NCBI RefSeq assembly: GCF_003149245.1
Contig: NZ_QGDL01000009.1
Coordinates: forward strand, 186,001-250,000
DNA from: Faecalicatena orotica
GTDB taxonomy: Bacteria > Bacillota > Clostridia > Lachnospirales > Lachnospiraceae
DNA: 64,000 nucleotides
Direction: 5' to 3'
Shown here one piece after another: positions 18,212 to 27,407 of this stretch. How positions within the stretch are numbered: the first letter of the stretch is position 1; the number at the start of each line of letters is the position of its first letter. The notes beneath the pieces were generated by a model. It saw only the letters and a program-made list of their open reading frames with translations. It made no database searches and was not told the DNA's origin. The position numbers were made by a program, and so were the translations under genes.

Positions 18212-19234
18212 ATGGATAAAAGGCTCATAGCAGAGTTTGCAAGGCAGGAAACGGAAGACCTGTACAGGATGACAGAGAGTCTTGAGAATTCAGTGAGTGA
18301 AGAATTTGGCAATGCAAAACAGCTGATCCCGATGATTCAGAATCACATACCATATACACAGGCGGAACTGTTAGAGTTTTCAATTAACGAGTCACTGGTC
18401 AGGATTTCAGCGGAATTCAGCATGAGAAAGCATACATCCTGTCTTCTTCCCTATTACCACAGCCATGATTTTTATGAAATAATCTATGTGTGGCAGGGGG
18501 CAGGCGGGCAGATGCTGCCAGGCAGTCCGCGGCGGATAGAACTTCATGAGGGAGACTTGTGCATCCTGACTCCGGGTATGGTCCATACCATGCTTCCCTG
18601 CGGGGCTGGGGATATTGTTTTGAAAATTATTGTACCGGTTCCTATGATGAAAACGTTTCTTCATAATCTGCAGGCGGAGAATGGTGAACTTGCAGATGAG
18701 GAAACCGGACTGCCGGAAATGCTTCTGAAAAAAAATGAATTCTATATATTTTATAATAGCACTGAGACAAGTCATGTAATCAAACGGCTGGTGGATGATC
18801 TTTTGCATGAAACCTATTGGGGAACCTCTTACAGGATTCCGGCAATCAAGAATCTCCTCCAGCTTTTGCTTATTGCACTTGGCCGGAGCAGTCTTGAAAA
18901 AGCAGAGGACAGTATTTTCCATGAGGTTTGTTCTTATATCCGGCAGAATATACGTACTGCGAATTTTGAGGATCTGGCCCGTCACGTTGGATACAGCGGG
19001 AGACAGCTGCGCCGAAAGATCGCGGATTCAACAGGCGGGACTTTTTCAGATATTCTCTGGCGGATCCGCATTGAGGAGGCGGCATCGCTTTTAAACGGGT
19101 CGGACATTCCGGTAGAGGAGGTTGCGGGAGTGATCGGATATAAGAGTACTTCCGGTTTTTATAAAAGATTTGTGCATGTATTTCATATGACTCCTGCGGC
19201 GTATCGAAAGTTATACCGGGGACCGGTGAGCTAA
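18212..19234 (+). CDS. AraC family regulator with N-terminal cupin
   Basis: 340-residue DNA-binding regulator. The middle region (HSHDFYEIIYVWQGAG, LHEGDLCILTPGMVH) is an AraC-type cupin sensing domain. The C-terminal ~100 residues hold two helix-turn-helix units (FEDLARHVGYSGRQLRRKI; VAGVIGYKSTSGFYKRFVHVFHMTPAAYRK). I start at the ATG at 18212, after GAAAGGAAAGGGG. The effector is unknown; the APH-like kinase and MATE exporter downstream are plausible targets. Confidence 0.88.
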   Translation: MDKRLIAEFARQETEDLYRMTESLENSVSEEFGNAKQLIPMIQNHIPYTQAELLEFSINESLVRISAEFSMRKHTSCLLPYYHSHDFYEIIYVWQGAGGQMLPGSPRRIELHEGDLCILTPGMVHTMLPCGAGDIVLKIIVPVPMMKTFLHNLQAENGELADEETGLPEMLLKKNEFYIFYNSTETSHVIKRLVDDLLHETYWGTSYRIPAIKNLLQLLLIALGRSSLEKAEDSIFHEVCSYIRQNIRTANFEDLARHVGYSGRQLRRKIADSTGGTFSDILWRIRIEEAASLLNGSDIPVEEVAGVIGYKSTSGFYKRFVHVFHMTPAAYRKLYRGPVS

Positions 19235-19272
19235 CATGTCCTTTCAGGAAAAAAAGGTGTCCTCCGGGAAAA

Positions 19273-19301
19273 TTGTTTTTACATACCTTCCGTGATATTG
19301 T
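19273..19301 (+). promoter_or_regulatory. Putative promoter of the APH/MATE unit
   Basis: TTGTTT (19273-19278), 17 bases, TATTGT (19296-19301). The boxes are weak, in keeping with an activator-dependent promoter downstream of an AraC gene. Confidence 0.45.
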
Positions 19302-19345
19302 CTATGCATACTGCATTTAGATAAGCATAAGGAGGTCACGCGTGA

Positions 19346-20347
19346 ATGAAGAGTAAAACAAAGAATCTGTTAACCGAGGATGAAATCAAATATCTTGTTA
19401 AGGTGAATTTTGGCAGTTCCTGTGAAGTGGGCGGCATTGAGGAATTAAAAGGCGGTATGTTCAATTCTATCTACCTGATCCACCGTCTCCATGAAAAGGA
19501 TAGTATTGTATTAAAGGTCGGAGTCATCCCCGGAACAACTCTGCTGACCTATGAGCAGGACGTCATGCCTACAGAAGTCGAATGTTACCGGATGATCAGG
19601 GAGAAGACTACAGTGCCTGTACCGTCAGTACTGGCCTGTGATTTTAGTAAAGAACATATAAAGAGCAATTATTTCTTCATGAGTACATTAACCGGTGTGA
19701 CTCTGCAAAAAGCAAAAAAGAAAATGACAAAGGAGAATCTGAATAAGATTCAGGCTGAACTTGCAGGATATCTGGCACAGCTCCATGAGATCAAGGGGCC
19801 TTATTTTGGTTATTTCAGCGAAGATACCAAAAAGCAGTATCCTACATGGAGGAAAGCATTTTTTCGGATGTTTCAGCAGATTTTGGAAGATGCAAGGGAA
19901 CATCAGGTCAGGATTCCATATGGGAAAATAGAAGCGGCTTTAAGAAACAATGCCGGATATCTGGACGAACTTCTGACTCCGGCGCTTGTGGAGTATGACT
20001 GCCATGAAGGAAATGTTTTCGTGAAAAAATGCGGGGACGAATATGTAATCGAAGGGATTCTCGACTTCGAGCGAGCGTTCTGGGGAGACCCCATCGCCGA
20101 TTTTCCGACGGCATTTGTATTTACCGATGATATTCGTAAAGAAAAAGCATTTCTGGAAGGGTATCTGAAGGCAGCCGGAAAGGATGCCTATAGCGAAGCA
20201 GATGCAGTAAGATATCAGCTCTACCGTCTGTATATCACAGTGATTATGGCTGCTGAGACATTCCGCTATGATTTCCCGTATTCCAGAATACAGGGGATGT
20301 GGGCCAAATACCAGATCAGGAAGTGCCTGAAAGCACTCGGACAGTGA
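19346..20347 (+). CDS. Aminoglycoside phosphotransferase (APH)-fold kinase
   Basis: 333-residue small-molecule kinase of the APH/choline-kinase fold. The catalytic loop is VEYDCHEGNVFV (Asp and Asn retained; the usual HGD is YDC here) and the metal-binding motif is ILDFERAFWGDP. The N-terminal lobe has GGMFNSIYLI and an ATP-binding lysine in VLKVG. Many such proteins phosphorylate metabolites such as sugars or homoserine rather than drugs, so resistance should not be assumed. AAGGAGG lies before the ATG. A MATE exporter starts 8 bases after the stop, so the two are cotranscribed. Confidence 0.82.
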   Translation: MKSKTKNLLTEDEIKYLVKVNFGSSCEVGGIEELKGGMFNSIYLIHRLHEKDSIVLKVGVIPGTTLLTYEQDVMPTEVECYRMIREKTTVPVPSVLACDFSKEHIKSNYFFMSTLTGVTLQKAKKKMTKENLNKIQAELAGYLAQLHEIKGPYFGYFSEDTKKQYPTWRKAFFRMFQQILEDAREHQVRIPYGKIEAALRNNAGYLDELLTPALVEYDCHEGNVFVKKCGDEYVIEGILDFERAFWGDPIADFPTAFVFTDDIRKEKAFLEGYLKAAGKDAYSEADAVRYQLYRLYITVIMAAETFRYDFPYSRIQGMWAKYQIRKCLKALGQ

Positions 20348-20354
20348 GGCACCT

Positions 20355-21713
20355 ATGGAGACGAATGATAATCAGGCTCTTTTGGAAAATGCCCCGGTTA
20401 GTACGTTAATAAGAAAAATGTCTGTCCCTTCCATCATCGGGGTTATGGCGTATAACCTTTATAATCTGTTTGATACCATTTTTATTTCAAGAGGTGCGGG
20501 GAGCAGTGCCGTAGGTGGTGTGGCTGTCTCGTTCCCCCTTTTCCTCTTTCTGTCAGCAGTTTCCTCGACGCTGGGCAGCGGGGCGGCATCTGTGATGTCA
20601 CGGGCATTTGGCCGGAAGGATTACGAAAAAGCCACTAAAACGGCGGCAAATACCTTTTTACTGTTTTATATAACTGCAATTCTGGTGACCATCCTTGGCC
20701 TTTGCTTTCTGGAACAGTTTTTGTATGCTATGGGTGTGACGGATACCCTGCTTCCTTATGCCAAAAGCTATACCCGGATCATACTGGCGGGAGCCGTGAC
20801 CAGCACCGGTTTTTCCAGTCTGATCCGTGCGGAGGGGAGCAGCAGATATGCAATGTATATCTGGGTGATACCTATGTCTGCTAATATTTTACTGGATATA
20901 CTGTTTATCTTTGGACTTCGCATGGGGGTTATTGGAGCGGCGGCCGGAACCGTAATGGCACAGGCAATTTCCATGTTCATGAGCATTTATTACTTTTTTC
21001 TGTCTGGCAAAAGCTGTCTGAAGTTTTCAGTGAAAGATTTTATACCGGATAAAGGCATCATCAGGGAAGTCATATTGATTGGAATACCATCCTTTCTGCA
21101 GATGTCAGGATACAGCATATCTATCATCATCGTGAACCAGTTTTTGAGAAAATATGGCGGTGATCTGCCGATCAGTACATATGGAATTGTAAGCAGGGTT
21201 AATACCCTTTTTCTTTTTCCTGTCATGGGACTTGTTCAGGGGATACAGCCCATTATAGGTTACAGTAATGGTGCCGGAAAACCGGTAAGGACAGCCGAAA
21301 CGCTGAAAAAATCTTCGATGCTTGCAGTCCTGTACGGGGCCTTTGGATATCTTGTGATCCTGCTGTTTTCCAGTCAGATCCTTCGTCTCTTCACAACAGA
21401 TGAAGGCATCCTGAAGTTGGGAAGTACTGTTTTAAAACTCACGAATGCAGGAATAATACTGAATGGTCTTTTAAATATCCAGTCAGCATATTTTCAGGCG
21501 GTTGGGAAGAAACTGCTTTCTCTGTTTCTAGTGCTGTGTAATCAGGTGATCTGTTTTATTCCGATTACATTTTTACTTGGCAGTATATTTGGATTATCAG
21601 GAATCTGGTACTCATTCCCTGTATCAGCCCTGCTGGCATCCGTGGTTTCCGGCCCTATTACCGTATATTCGGTGAGAAAATCCTTGACATTCAAAAACCG
21701 TATGTTACAATAA
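20355..21713 (+). CDS. MATE family efflux transporter
   Basis: 452 residues with twelve membrane segments in two repeated halves, typical of Na+- or H+-driven multidrug exporters. Recognisable regions are MSVPSIIGVMAYNLYNLFDTIFI, GSGAASVMSRAFGRKDYEKA and GLVQGIQPIIGYSNGAGK. It is cotranscribed with the APH-like kinase. The substrate is unknown. The last 30 bases of the gene also contain the promoter of the pheST T-box leader. Confidence 0.92.
   Translation: METNDNQALLENAPVSTLIRKMSVPSIIGVMAYNLYNLFDTIFISRGAGSSAVGGVAVSFPLFLFLSAVSSTLGSGAASVMSRAFGRKDYEKATKTAANTFLLFYITAILVTILGLCFLEQFLYAMGVTDTLLPYAKSYTRIILAGAVTSTGFSSLIRAEGSSRYAMYIWVIPMSANILLDILFIFGLRMGVIGAAAGTVMAQAISMFMSIYYFFLSGKSCLKFSVKDFIPDKGIIREVILIGIPSFLQMSGYSISIIIVNQFLRKYGGDLPISTYGIVSRVNTLFLFPVMGLVQGIQPIIGYSNGAGKPVRTAETLKKSSMLAVLYGAFGYLVILLFSSQILRLFTTDEGILKLGSTVLKLTNAGIILNGLLNIQSAYFQAVGKKLLSLFLVLCNQVICFIPITFLLGSIFGLSGIWYSFPVSALLASVVSGPITVYSVRKSLTFKNRMLQ
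21684..21711 (+). promoter_or_regulatory. Promoter of pheST, embedded in the matE 3' end
   Basis: TTGACA (21684-21689, perfect -35), 16-base spacer, TACAAT (21706-21711), the last base of which is the first base of the matE stop codon. Transcription would begin near 21718, at the start of the T-box leader. Confidence 0.75.
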
Positions 21714-21717
21714 TAAC

Positions 21718-22005
21718 GTGAATTCGATATATTTCGAAGAATATAATAGACCAGAAAAAAGCGATAACCGTGTACAGTAGAGCCCCATTTCCTATCAGAG
21801 AGAGAAAATCACTGGCTGAAAGTTTTCTTTAGTTCAGATGGCAATCGAAATTCCCACGATAGCTGCATTCTTGAAATGAGTGAAGAGTAGAGAATGACGT
21901 ATGTTGTACGTTACACAAGACTAAGCGTCCATAGCTTATGCTGTGGGAATTAGGGTGGTACCGCGAATATCTGACTTCGTCCCTTTTGGGGATGGAGTCT
22001 TTTTT
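21718..22005 (+). promoter_or_regulatory. T-box riboswitch upstream of pheST
   Basis: tRNA-sensing leader. The diagnostic T-box AGGGTGGTACCGCG is at 21952-21965, followed by the terminator hairpin GACTTCGTCCC / GGGATGGAGTC and a six-T run (21973-22005). Upstream, AGTA (about 21776) and CAGAGAGAG suit the stem I motifs. Uncharged tRNA should stabilise the antiterminator and permit pheST expression. The specifier is expected to be a Phe codon; TTC triplets occur near 21853 and 21869, but I could not place stem I well enough to choose. Confidence 0.93.
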
Positions 22006-22028
22006 AGTGTGAAGGAGGAGAATGATTC

Positions 22029-23048
22029 ATGAAAGAAAAATTGGAGCAAATCAAAGCGGAAGCGATTGCACAGATTCAGTCATCTGATGTTCCGGAGAAG
22101 CTGAATGATGTGCGTGTAAAGTTTCTTGGGAAGAAAGGTGAGCTGACGGCAGTCCTGAAGGGAATGAAAGACGTGCCGGCTGAGGAGAGGCCGAAAGTCG
22201 GACAGCTTGTGAATGAGACGAGGGCTGCGATAGAGGCTGTGCTGGAAGAATCCAGAACGAAAATGGAGAAGATTATCAGGGAAGAGAAGCTGAAAGCAGA
22301 AGTAATTGATGTGACACTGCCATCCAGAAAAAATACAGTCGGACACAGACATCCGAACACGATCGCGCTGGAAGAGGTAGAGCGTATCTTCGTGGGTATG
22401 GGATATGAAGTCGTGGAAGGGCCGGAAGTCGAGTATGACATGTACAACTTCGAGAAGCTCAATATCCCGGCTGACCATCCGGCCAAAGATGAGCAGGATA
22501 CATTCTATGTAAACAAAGATATTGTGCTGCGTACCCAGACATCACCGGTTCAGGCGCGTGTGATGGAGCAGGGGAAACTTCCGATCCGCATGATTGCGCC
22601 GGGAAGGGTATTCCGTTCAGACGAAGTGGATGCGACACATTCTCCTTCTTTCCACCAGATAGAGGGACTCGTTATTGATAAGAATATCTCATTCGCAGAC
22701 TTAAAAGGAACGCTTGAGGTATTTGCAAAGGAGCTGTTCGGGCCGGAGACAAAGACAAAATTCCGTCCACATCATTTCCCGTTCACAGAGCCGAGTGCCG
22801 AGGTGGACGTAAGCTGCTTCAAATGCGGCGGGAAAGGATGTCGTTTCTGTAAGGGATCAGGCTGGATTGAGATTCTGGGCTGTGGAATGGTGCACCCCCA
22901 TGTATTGGAAATGTGCGGCATTGACCCGGAAGTATATTCAGGATTTGCATTCGGGGTAGGGCTGGAACGTATCGCTCTTTTGAAATATGAGATTGATGAT
23001 ATGAGACTGCTGTACGAGAATGATATCCGTTTCCTGAAACAGTTCTAA
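22029..23048 (+). CDS. pheS: Phenylalanyl-tRNA synthetase alpha subunit
   Basis: Catalytic subunit that charges tRNA-Phe. The 339 residues match the family. An N-terminal coiled coil (1-85) is followed by the class II core: motif 1 region [36 protein letters not shown] and [17 protein letters not shown] cysteine cluster ([16 protein letters not shown], around residues 259-274) is the zinc-ribbon-like insertion common in Firmicutes. AAGGAGGAG precedes the ATG. It is controlled by the T-box and pheT follows after 45 bases. Confidence 0.97.
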   Translation: MKEKLEQIKAEAIAQIQSSDVPEKLNDVRVKFLGKKGELTAVLKGMKDVPAEERPKVGQLVNETRAAIEAVLEESRTKMEKIIREEKLKAEVIDVTLPSRKNTVGHRHPNTIALEEVERIFVGMGYEVVEGPEVEYDMYNFEKLNIPADHPAKDEQDTFYVNKDIVLRTQTSPVQARVMEQGKLPIRMIAPGRVFRSDEVDATHSPSFHQIEGLVIDKNISFADLKGTLEVFAKELFGPETKTKFRPHHFPFTEPSAEVDVSCFKCGGKGCRFCKGSGWIEILGCGMVHPHVLEMCGIDPEVYSGFAFGVGLERIALLKYEIDDMRLLYENDIRFLKQF

Positions 23049-23093
23049 ACTTATTATAGAAAGATCAGAATCAGAAAGTGAGGAAAATTATAG

Positions 23094-25511
23094 ATGAATA
23101 CTTCATTATCATGGATTAAAGCGTATGTTCCGGATTTAAATGTGACTGCGCAGGAGTATACAGATGCAATGACGCTGTCAGGAACTAAGGTGGAAGGGTT
23201 CGAAGAACTGGATGCCGATCTTGACAAGATCGTGATCGGACAGATAGATAAGATTGAGAAACACCCGGATGCGGATAAACTGATTATCTGTCAGGTGAAT
23301 GTCGGTAAAGAGAGTGTACAGATCGTGACAGGCGCAAGCAATGTACACGAAGGTGACAAGGTTCCGGTCGTGCTGGACGGCGGACGTGTCGCCGGAGGAC
23401 ATGACGGGTCTAAGACACCGGGCGGGATTAAGATTAAAAAAGGAAAACTGCGCGGGATTGAAAGTTTTGGAATGATGTGCTCTATCGAAGAACTGGGCTC
23501 CACAAAGGAGATGTATCCGGATGCGCCGGAAAATGGAATTTATATCATGCCGGAGGATGCCGAAATCGGGGCAAGCGCTATAGAGGCACTCGGACTGAAC
23601 GATGTCGTTTTTGAATATGAAGTGACGTCCAACCGTGTAGACTGCTACAGTGTGATAGGAATCGCACGGGAAGCAGCAGCTACTTTCCGCAAAGAGTTCA
23701 TTCCCCCGGTCGTAACAGAGACGGGAAACAGTGAGGACGTGAACGACTACATCAAGGTGTCCGTAGAAAACACGGACCTCTGCCCGCGTTACTGTGCAAG
23801 AGTCGTAAAGAATGTCAAAATCGCACCTTCACCGGAATGGATGCAGAGAAGGCTGGCTTCTGTAGGAATTCGCCCGATCAATAACCTGGTTGATATTACA
23901 AACTATGTAATGGAAGAGTACGGACAGCCGATGCATGCGTACGACCTTGAGACCATCGCGGATCATCAGATCATTGTAAAGACTGCTCAGGACGGCGATA
24001 AATTTACAACACTGGACGGACAGGAAAGAAACGTGGATAAAGATGTCCTCATGATCTGCGACGGTGAGAAAGCCATTGGTCTTGCGGGAATCATGGGCGG
24101 TGAAAATTCGATGATTACTGATGATGTGCAGACAATGCTGTTCGAGGCGGCATGCTTTGACGGTGTAAATATCCGCAAATCCAGTAAAAGGGTCGGACTT
24201 CGCACCGATGCATCCGGTAAGTTCGAAAAAGGGCTTGATCCCAATAATGCAAAGGCTGCCATTGACCGCGCCTGCCAGCTGGTAGAAGAACTGGGAGCAG
24301 GAGAAGTGGTAGGCGGAACCGTCGATGTATACGGTAAAGTAAAAGAACCGGTACGTGTACCGTTCGATGCAGATAAGATAAATATCCTGCTCGGAACAGA
24401 GATCCCCGAGGCGGAGATGCTGGGATATTTTGAGAAGATAGGTCTGGAATATGATGCAGAAGCAAAAGAAGTGATTGCACCGACGTTCCGTCACGATTTA
24501 TTCAGACTTGCAGACCTTGCTGAGGAAGTTGCAAGATTCTACGGATACGATAATATTCCGACAACCCTTCCGACAGGGGAGGCTACAACAGGAAAGCTTT
24601 CCTACAAGCTCAGGGTTGAGGAAGTTGCGAGGGATATCGCCGAGTTCTGTGGCTTCAGCCAGGGAATGAGTTATTCCTTCGAAAGCCCGAAGGTATTTGA
24701 TAAATTACTGCTTCCGGCAGACTCTCCGCTTCGCAGTACTGTTGAGATAATGAATCCGCTGGGAGAAGATTACAGTATTATGAGAACGACCTCCTTAAAT
24801 GGAATGCTGACTTCACTGGCGACAAACTATAACCGCAGGAATAAAGACGTGCGTCTGTATGAACTGGGAAATATTTACCTCCCGAAGACACTTCCGCTGA
24901 CAGAACTTCCAGAAGAACGCATGCAGTTTACGCTGGGTATGTACGGGGACGGCGATTTCTTCAGCATGAAGGGTGTAGTGGAAGAGTTCTTCGAGAAGAT
25001 TGGTATGAAGAAGAAAGAAACTTACGATCCGAATGCAGGTAAACCATATCTGCACCCGGGACGTCAGGCAAATATTATATATGAAGGTAAAGTAGTTGGA
25101 TACCTCGGAGAAGTACATCCGGAGGTAGCGGATAATTATGGTATTGGTGAGCGCGCTTATGTGGCGGTGATCGATATGCCGGAAATCATGGAATTTGCCA
25201 CATTTGACAGAAAATATACCGGAATCGCAAAATACCCGGCAGTAACCCGTGATATCAGTATGGTGGTGCCGAAGAGCATTCTTGCGGGACAGATTGAAGA
25301 AATTATCGAGAAAATGGGCGGAGCTTATCTGGAAAGCTATAAGCTGTTCGATTTATATGAAGGTGCACAGATCAAGGCAGGCTTCAAATCCATTGCATAC
25401 TCCATTGTGTTCAGGGCAAAGGACAGGACGCTGGAAGAGGCAGATGTTGCAGCGGCAATGAAGAAAATCCTGAAAGCACTGGAAGAGATGGGAATCGAGC
25501 TGAGACAGTAA
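23094..25511 (+). CDS. pheT: Phenylalanyl-tRNA synthetase beta subunit
   Basis: 805-residue partner of PheS. Domains in order: N-terminal tRNA-binding EMAP-like domain (about 40-150; ICQVNVGKESVQIVTGASNV), B3/B4 editing domain (about 210-385), B5 domain (about 405-470), catalytic-like core, and the C-terminal anticodon-binding FDX-ACB domain (about 710-805; YPAVTRDISMVV). All blocks are present and the length is normal. Same operon as pheS; queA follows after about 31 bases. Confidence 0.97.
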   Translation: MNTSLSWIKAYVPDLNVTAQEYTDAMTLSGTKVEGFEELDADLDKIVIGQIDKIEKHPDADKLIICQVNVGKESVQIVTGASNVHEGDKVPVVLDGGRVAGGHDGSKTPGGIKIKKGKLRGIESFGMMCSIEELGSTKEMYPDAPENGIYIMPEDAEIGASAIEALGLNDVVFEYEVTSNRVDCYSVIGIAREAAATFRKEFIPPVVTETGNSEDVNDYIKVSVENTDLCPRYCARVVKNVKIAPSPEWMQRRLASVGIRPINNLVDITNYVMEEYGQPMHAYDLETIADHQIIVKTAQDGDKFTTLDGQERNVDKDVLMICDGEKAIGLAGIMGGENSMITDDVQTMLFEAACFDGVNIRKSSKRVGLRTDASGKFEKGLDPNNAKAAIDRACQLVEELGAGEVVGGTVDVYGKVKEPVRVPFDADKINILLGTEIPEAEMLGYFEKIGLEYDAEAKEVIAPTFRHDLFRLADLAEEVARFYGYDNIPTTLPTGEATTGKLSYKLRVEEVARDIAEFCGFSQGMSYSFESPKVFDKLLLPADSPLRSTVEIMNPLGEDYSIMRTTSLNGMLTSLATNYNRRNKDVRLYELGNIYLPKTLPLTELPEERMQFTLGMYGDGDFFSMKGVVEEFFEKIGMKKKETYDPNAGKPYLHPGRQANIIYEGKVVGYLGEVHPEVADNYGIGERAYVAVIDMPEIMEFATFDRKYTGIAKYPAVTRDISMVVPKSILAGQIEEIIEKMGGAYLESYKLFDLYEGAQIKAGFKSIAYSIVFRAKDRTLEEADVAAAMKKILKALEEMGIELRQ

Positions 25512-25542
25512 GGAAACCTGACGATGAAAGAAGGAAAAGAGA

Positions 25543-26568
25543 TTGAAGACAAGTGATTTTTATTATGACCTTCCAGAGGAACTGATTGCCCAGGACCCTC
25601 TGGAGGACAGGTCAGGTTCAAGGCTCCTTGTGCTGGACAAGGAGACCGGGGAAATAAAGCACCGGATGTTCCGCGACATTACAGAATACCTCAGGGCGGG
25701 AGACTGCATGGTTATCAACGATACAAAGGTGATTCCGGCAAGGCTGATAGGCTCTAAAATAGGAACAGATGCAAAGATAGAAGTACTTCTTCTGAAAAGG
25801 AAGGAGAATGATGTCTGGGAGACTCTGGTAAAACCCGGCCGCAAAGCAAAACCCGGTACAAGGATCAGTTTCGGGGACGGCCTGCTTGTAGGAGAAGTCA
25901 TCGATGTAGTGGAAGAAGGCAACCGGCTCATTCATTTTGAATATGAAGGTATTTTCGAGGAAATACTCGACCGGCTTGGACAGATGCCGCTTCCACCCTA
26001 TATCACTCACCAGCTTCAGGACAGAGACAGATATAATACAGTATACGCGGTCCATGAAGGATCAGCTGCGGCACCCACGGCCGGCTTACATTTTACGCCG
26101 GAGCTGCTGGAGGAGATCCAGGAAAAGGGGATTGAGATTGCACGTGTTACGCTCCATGTCGGACTCGGGACTTTCCGTCCAGTCAAGGTAGATGACGTGA
26201 CGGAGCACCATATGCATTCGGAATTCTATCAGATCGATGAGGAGGCGGCCGGAAAGATCAACCGTGCCAAGGATAACGGCGGCCGGGTAGTCTGCGTAGG
26301 CACGACAAGCTGCCGTACAATCGAATCAGCAGCCGATGAGAACGGCCGTCTGAAAGCTTGCAGCGGGTGGACAGAGATCTTTATCTATCCGGGATATCAG
26401 TTTAAGATACTGGACTGCCTGATCACAAACTTTCACCTGCCAGAATCTACGCTGATCATGCTCGTATCCGCTCTGGCTGGGAAAGAGCCGGTGCTGGCCG
26501 CTTATGAAGAGGCGGTAAAAGAACGTTACAGGTTCTTCAGCTTCGGGGATGCTATGCTGATTGTATAA
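25543..26568 (+). CDS. queA: tRNA preQ1 ribosyltransferase-isomerase QueA
   Basis: Transfers the ribosyl part of S-adenosylmethionine to preQ1 in tRNA to give epoxyqueuosine, the substrate of QueH (1419-2030). 341 residues; the N-terminus [36 protein letters not shown] and [16 protein letters not shown] are family signatures. The start is a TTG at 25543: it gives the canonical QueA N-terminus and has AAGGA upstream, while the nearby ATG at 25523 is in another frame and ends quickly. Confidence 0.95.
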   Translation: MKTSDFYYDLPEELIAQDPLEDRSGSRLLVLDKETGEIKHRMFRDITEYLRAGDCMVINDTKVIPARLIGSKIGTDAKIEVLLLKRKENDVWETLVKPGRKAKPGTRISFGDGLLVGEVIDVVEEGNRLIHFEYEGIFEEILDRLGQMPLPPYITHQLQDRDRYNTVYAVHEGSAAAPTAGLHFTPELLEEIQEKGIEIARVTLHVGLGTFRPVKVDDVTEHHMHSEFYQIDEEAAGKINRAKDNGGRVVCVGTTSCRTIESAADENGRLKACSGWTEIFIYPGYQFKILDCLITNFHLPESTLIMLVSALAGKEPVLAAYEEAVKERYRFFSFGDAMLIV

Positions 26569-26598
26569 AACCCGTTAGTATGTTATTTAAATAAGAGA

Positions 26599-26654
26599 AA
26601 ATTAGTAATTATCAACAATAATACAATACATGTATTGTTAACTGTTACTAATTT
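26599..26654. repeat. AT-rich inverted repeat after queA
   Basis: Outer arms AAATTAGTAA / TTACTAATTT (26599-26608, 26645-26654) with a perfect 14-base inner palindrome CAATACATGTATTG (26624-26637), followed by ATTTATTTTAT. It may serve as a weak terminator for queA or mark the edge of the accessory region. Confidence 0.6.
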
Positions 26655-26747
26655 ATTTTATAAAAAAAGGCTGCTGATAATATGATTTGAGACCGAAATT
26701 TATCAAAAGTCTGTTTATGAAATCAGCCTCAAAGGAGTCAATTAAAA

Positions 26748-26788
26748 AAACGGTAGTGGCATCGTGTTGGATGCTGCTGCCGTTTTTC
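26748..26788 (+). terminator. Terminator-like hairpin in the accessory junction
   Basis: AACGGTAGTGGCATC / GATGCTGCTGCCGTT with loop GTGTTG and a TTTTTCTT tail. It does not follow an intact gene. Confidence 0.7.
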
Positions 26789-26797
26789 TTCCTCAAT

Positions 26798-26962
26798 CTA
26801 CTGGGTGTCAAAGAGTTCTGTCAATATTTTCTGTAACATACGCGAATAAGCTGGTCTGCGTATGTTAGTACCGCTAAATCCTGCATCGGTAAAAACCTCG
26901 TAGGAGTCAGTATTCAATGTATGTATGGCGTATTTTTTTAATGATTGCCAATGTCTAATATA
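26798..26962 (-). pseudogene. Serine recombinase remnant
   Basis: A 54-codon open stretch on the minus strand, bounded by stops. It contains YEVFTDAGFSGTNIRRPAYS followed by RML, the signature region of resolvase/large serine recombinases (D-x-G-x-SG-x-N-x-x-RP-x-x-x-x-ML). Both the catalytic N-terminus and the rest of the protein are missing, so it is a relic of a mobile element. Confidence 0.65.
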
Positions 26963-27051
26963 CTATAAAATGTCGTCTTATTCATCTGTAGTAGTAGCCA
27001 ATCATTTTATTGAACTACTTTTATTTAGAAGAGTTAAGGTCATATTGATGA

Positions 27052-27168
27052 AAGGGAAGTGTTGACTTGTTTTTAGCATGTTATCTCCCTGGCGATTCTA
27101 TGACCGTTATGAAAGATGTCATTCTATACGCACAGTGGAACCCCGCACCCCGGGAAGCAGAAAGATAA
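27052..27168 (+). pseudogene. Fragment of a cell-surface (InlB B-repeat-like) protein
   Basis: An open stretch without a usable start reads LPGDSMTVMKDVILYAQWNP then a short tail and stop. GDS-x-T-x-x-x-DVxLYAQW is the closing motif of Listeria/Bacteroides-type B-repeats of secreted surface proteins. It is only one partial repeat long and is probably the 3' end left by a deletion. Together with the recombinase relic it marks a decayed insertion site. The rest of the 26569-27407 gap holds no recognisable gene. Confidence 0.5.
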
Positions 27169-27198
27169 TTTAAAATAAATCTGCAGCTTTGTACAGAC

Positions 27199-27244
27199 GA
27201 AAAAGCGGTTCCTTAAGTATTAGAAACCGCTTTCAAATTTTTTT
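27199..27244 (+). terminator. Rho-independent terminator
   Basis: AAAGCGGTT / AACCGCTTT stem (27203-27233) with a T-rich tail (AAATTTTTTT). It lies downstream of the surface-protein fragment and may be its original terminator. Confidence 0.75.
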
Positions 27245-27276
27245 GGAGGGGAATAATGCGAAGTTTTCGTTTATTT

Positions 27277-27292
27277 ATAAGTAATTACTTAT
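27277..27292. promoter_or_regulatory. Predicted LysR operator upstream of the MFS gene
   Basis: Perfect 16-base palindrome ATAAGTAATTACTTAT, about 115 bases before the MFS start codon. A 14/16 match (ATAACTAATTGCTTAT) lies at 29675 upstream of the LysR gene. Confidence 0.55.
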
Positions 27293-27407
27293 GACGAATA
27301 AAATATTGATAATAACTCCTTTCCCTCCCCTTATGTTAAAATGATTTTCACAACTATATACTACGAAACTATTTTTACAGTACATAACTTTATGAGGAGG
27401 AAATTGA

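Noticed and set aside
19346-20347. Aminoglycoside resistance kinase call
   Set aside because: The fold is APH-like, but the catalytic loop is YDCHEGN and no close resistance-family signature is visible.
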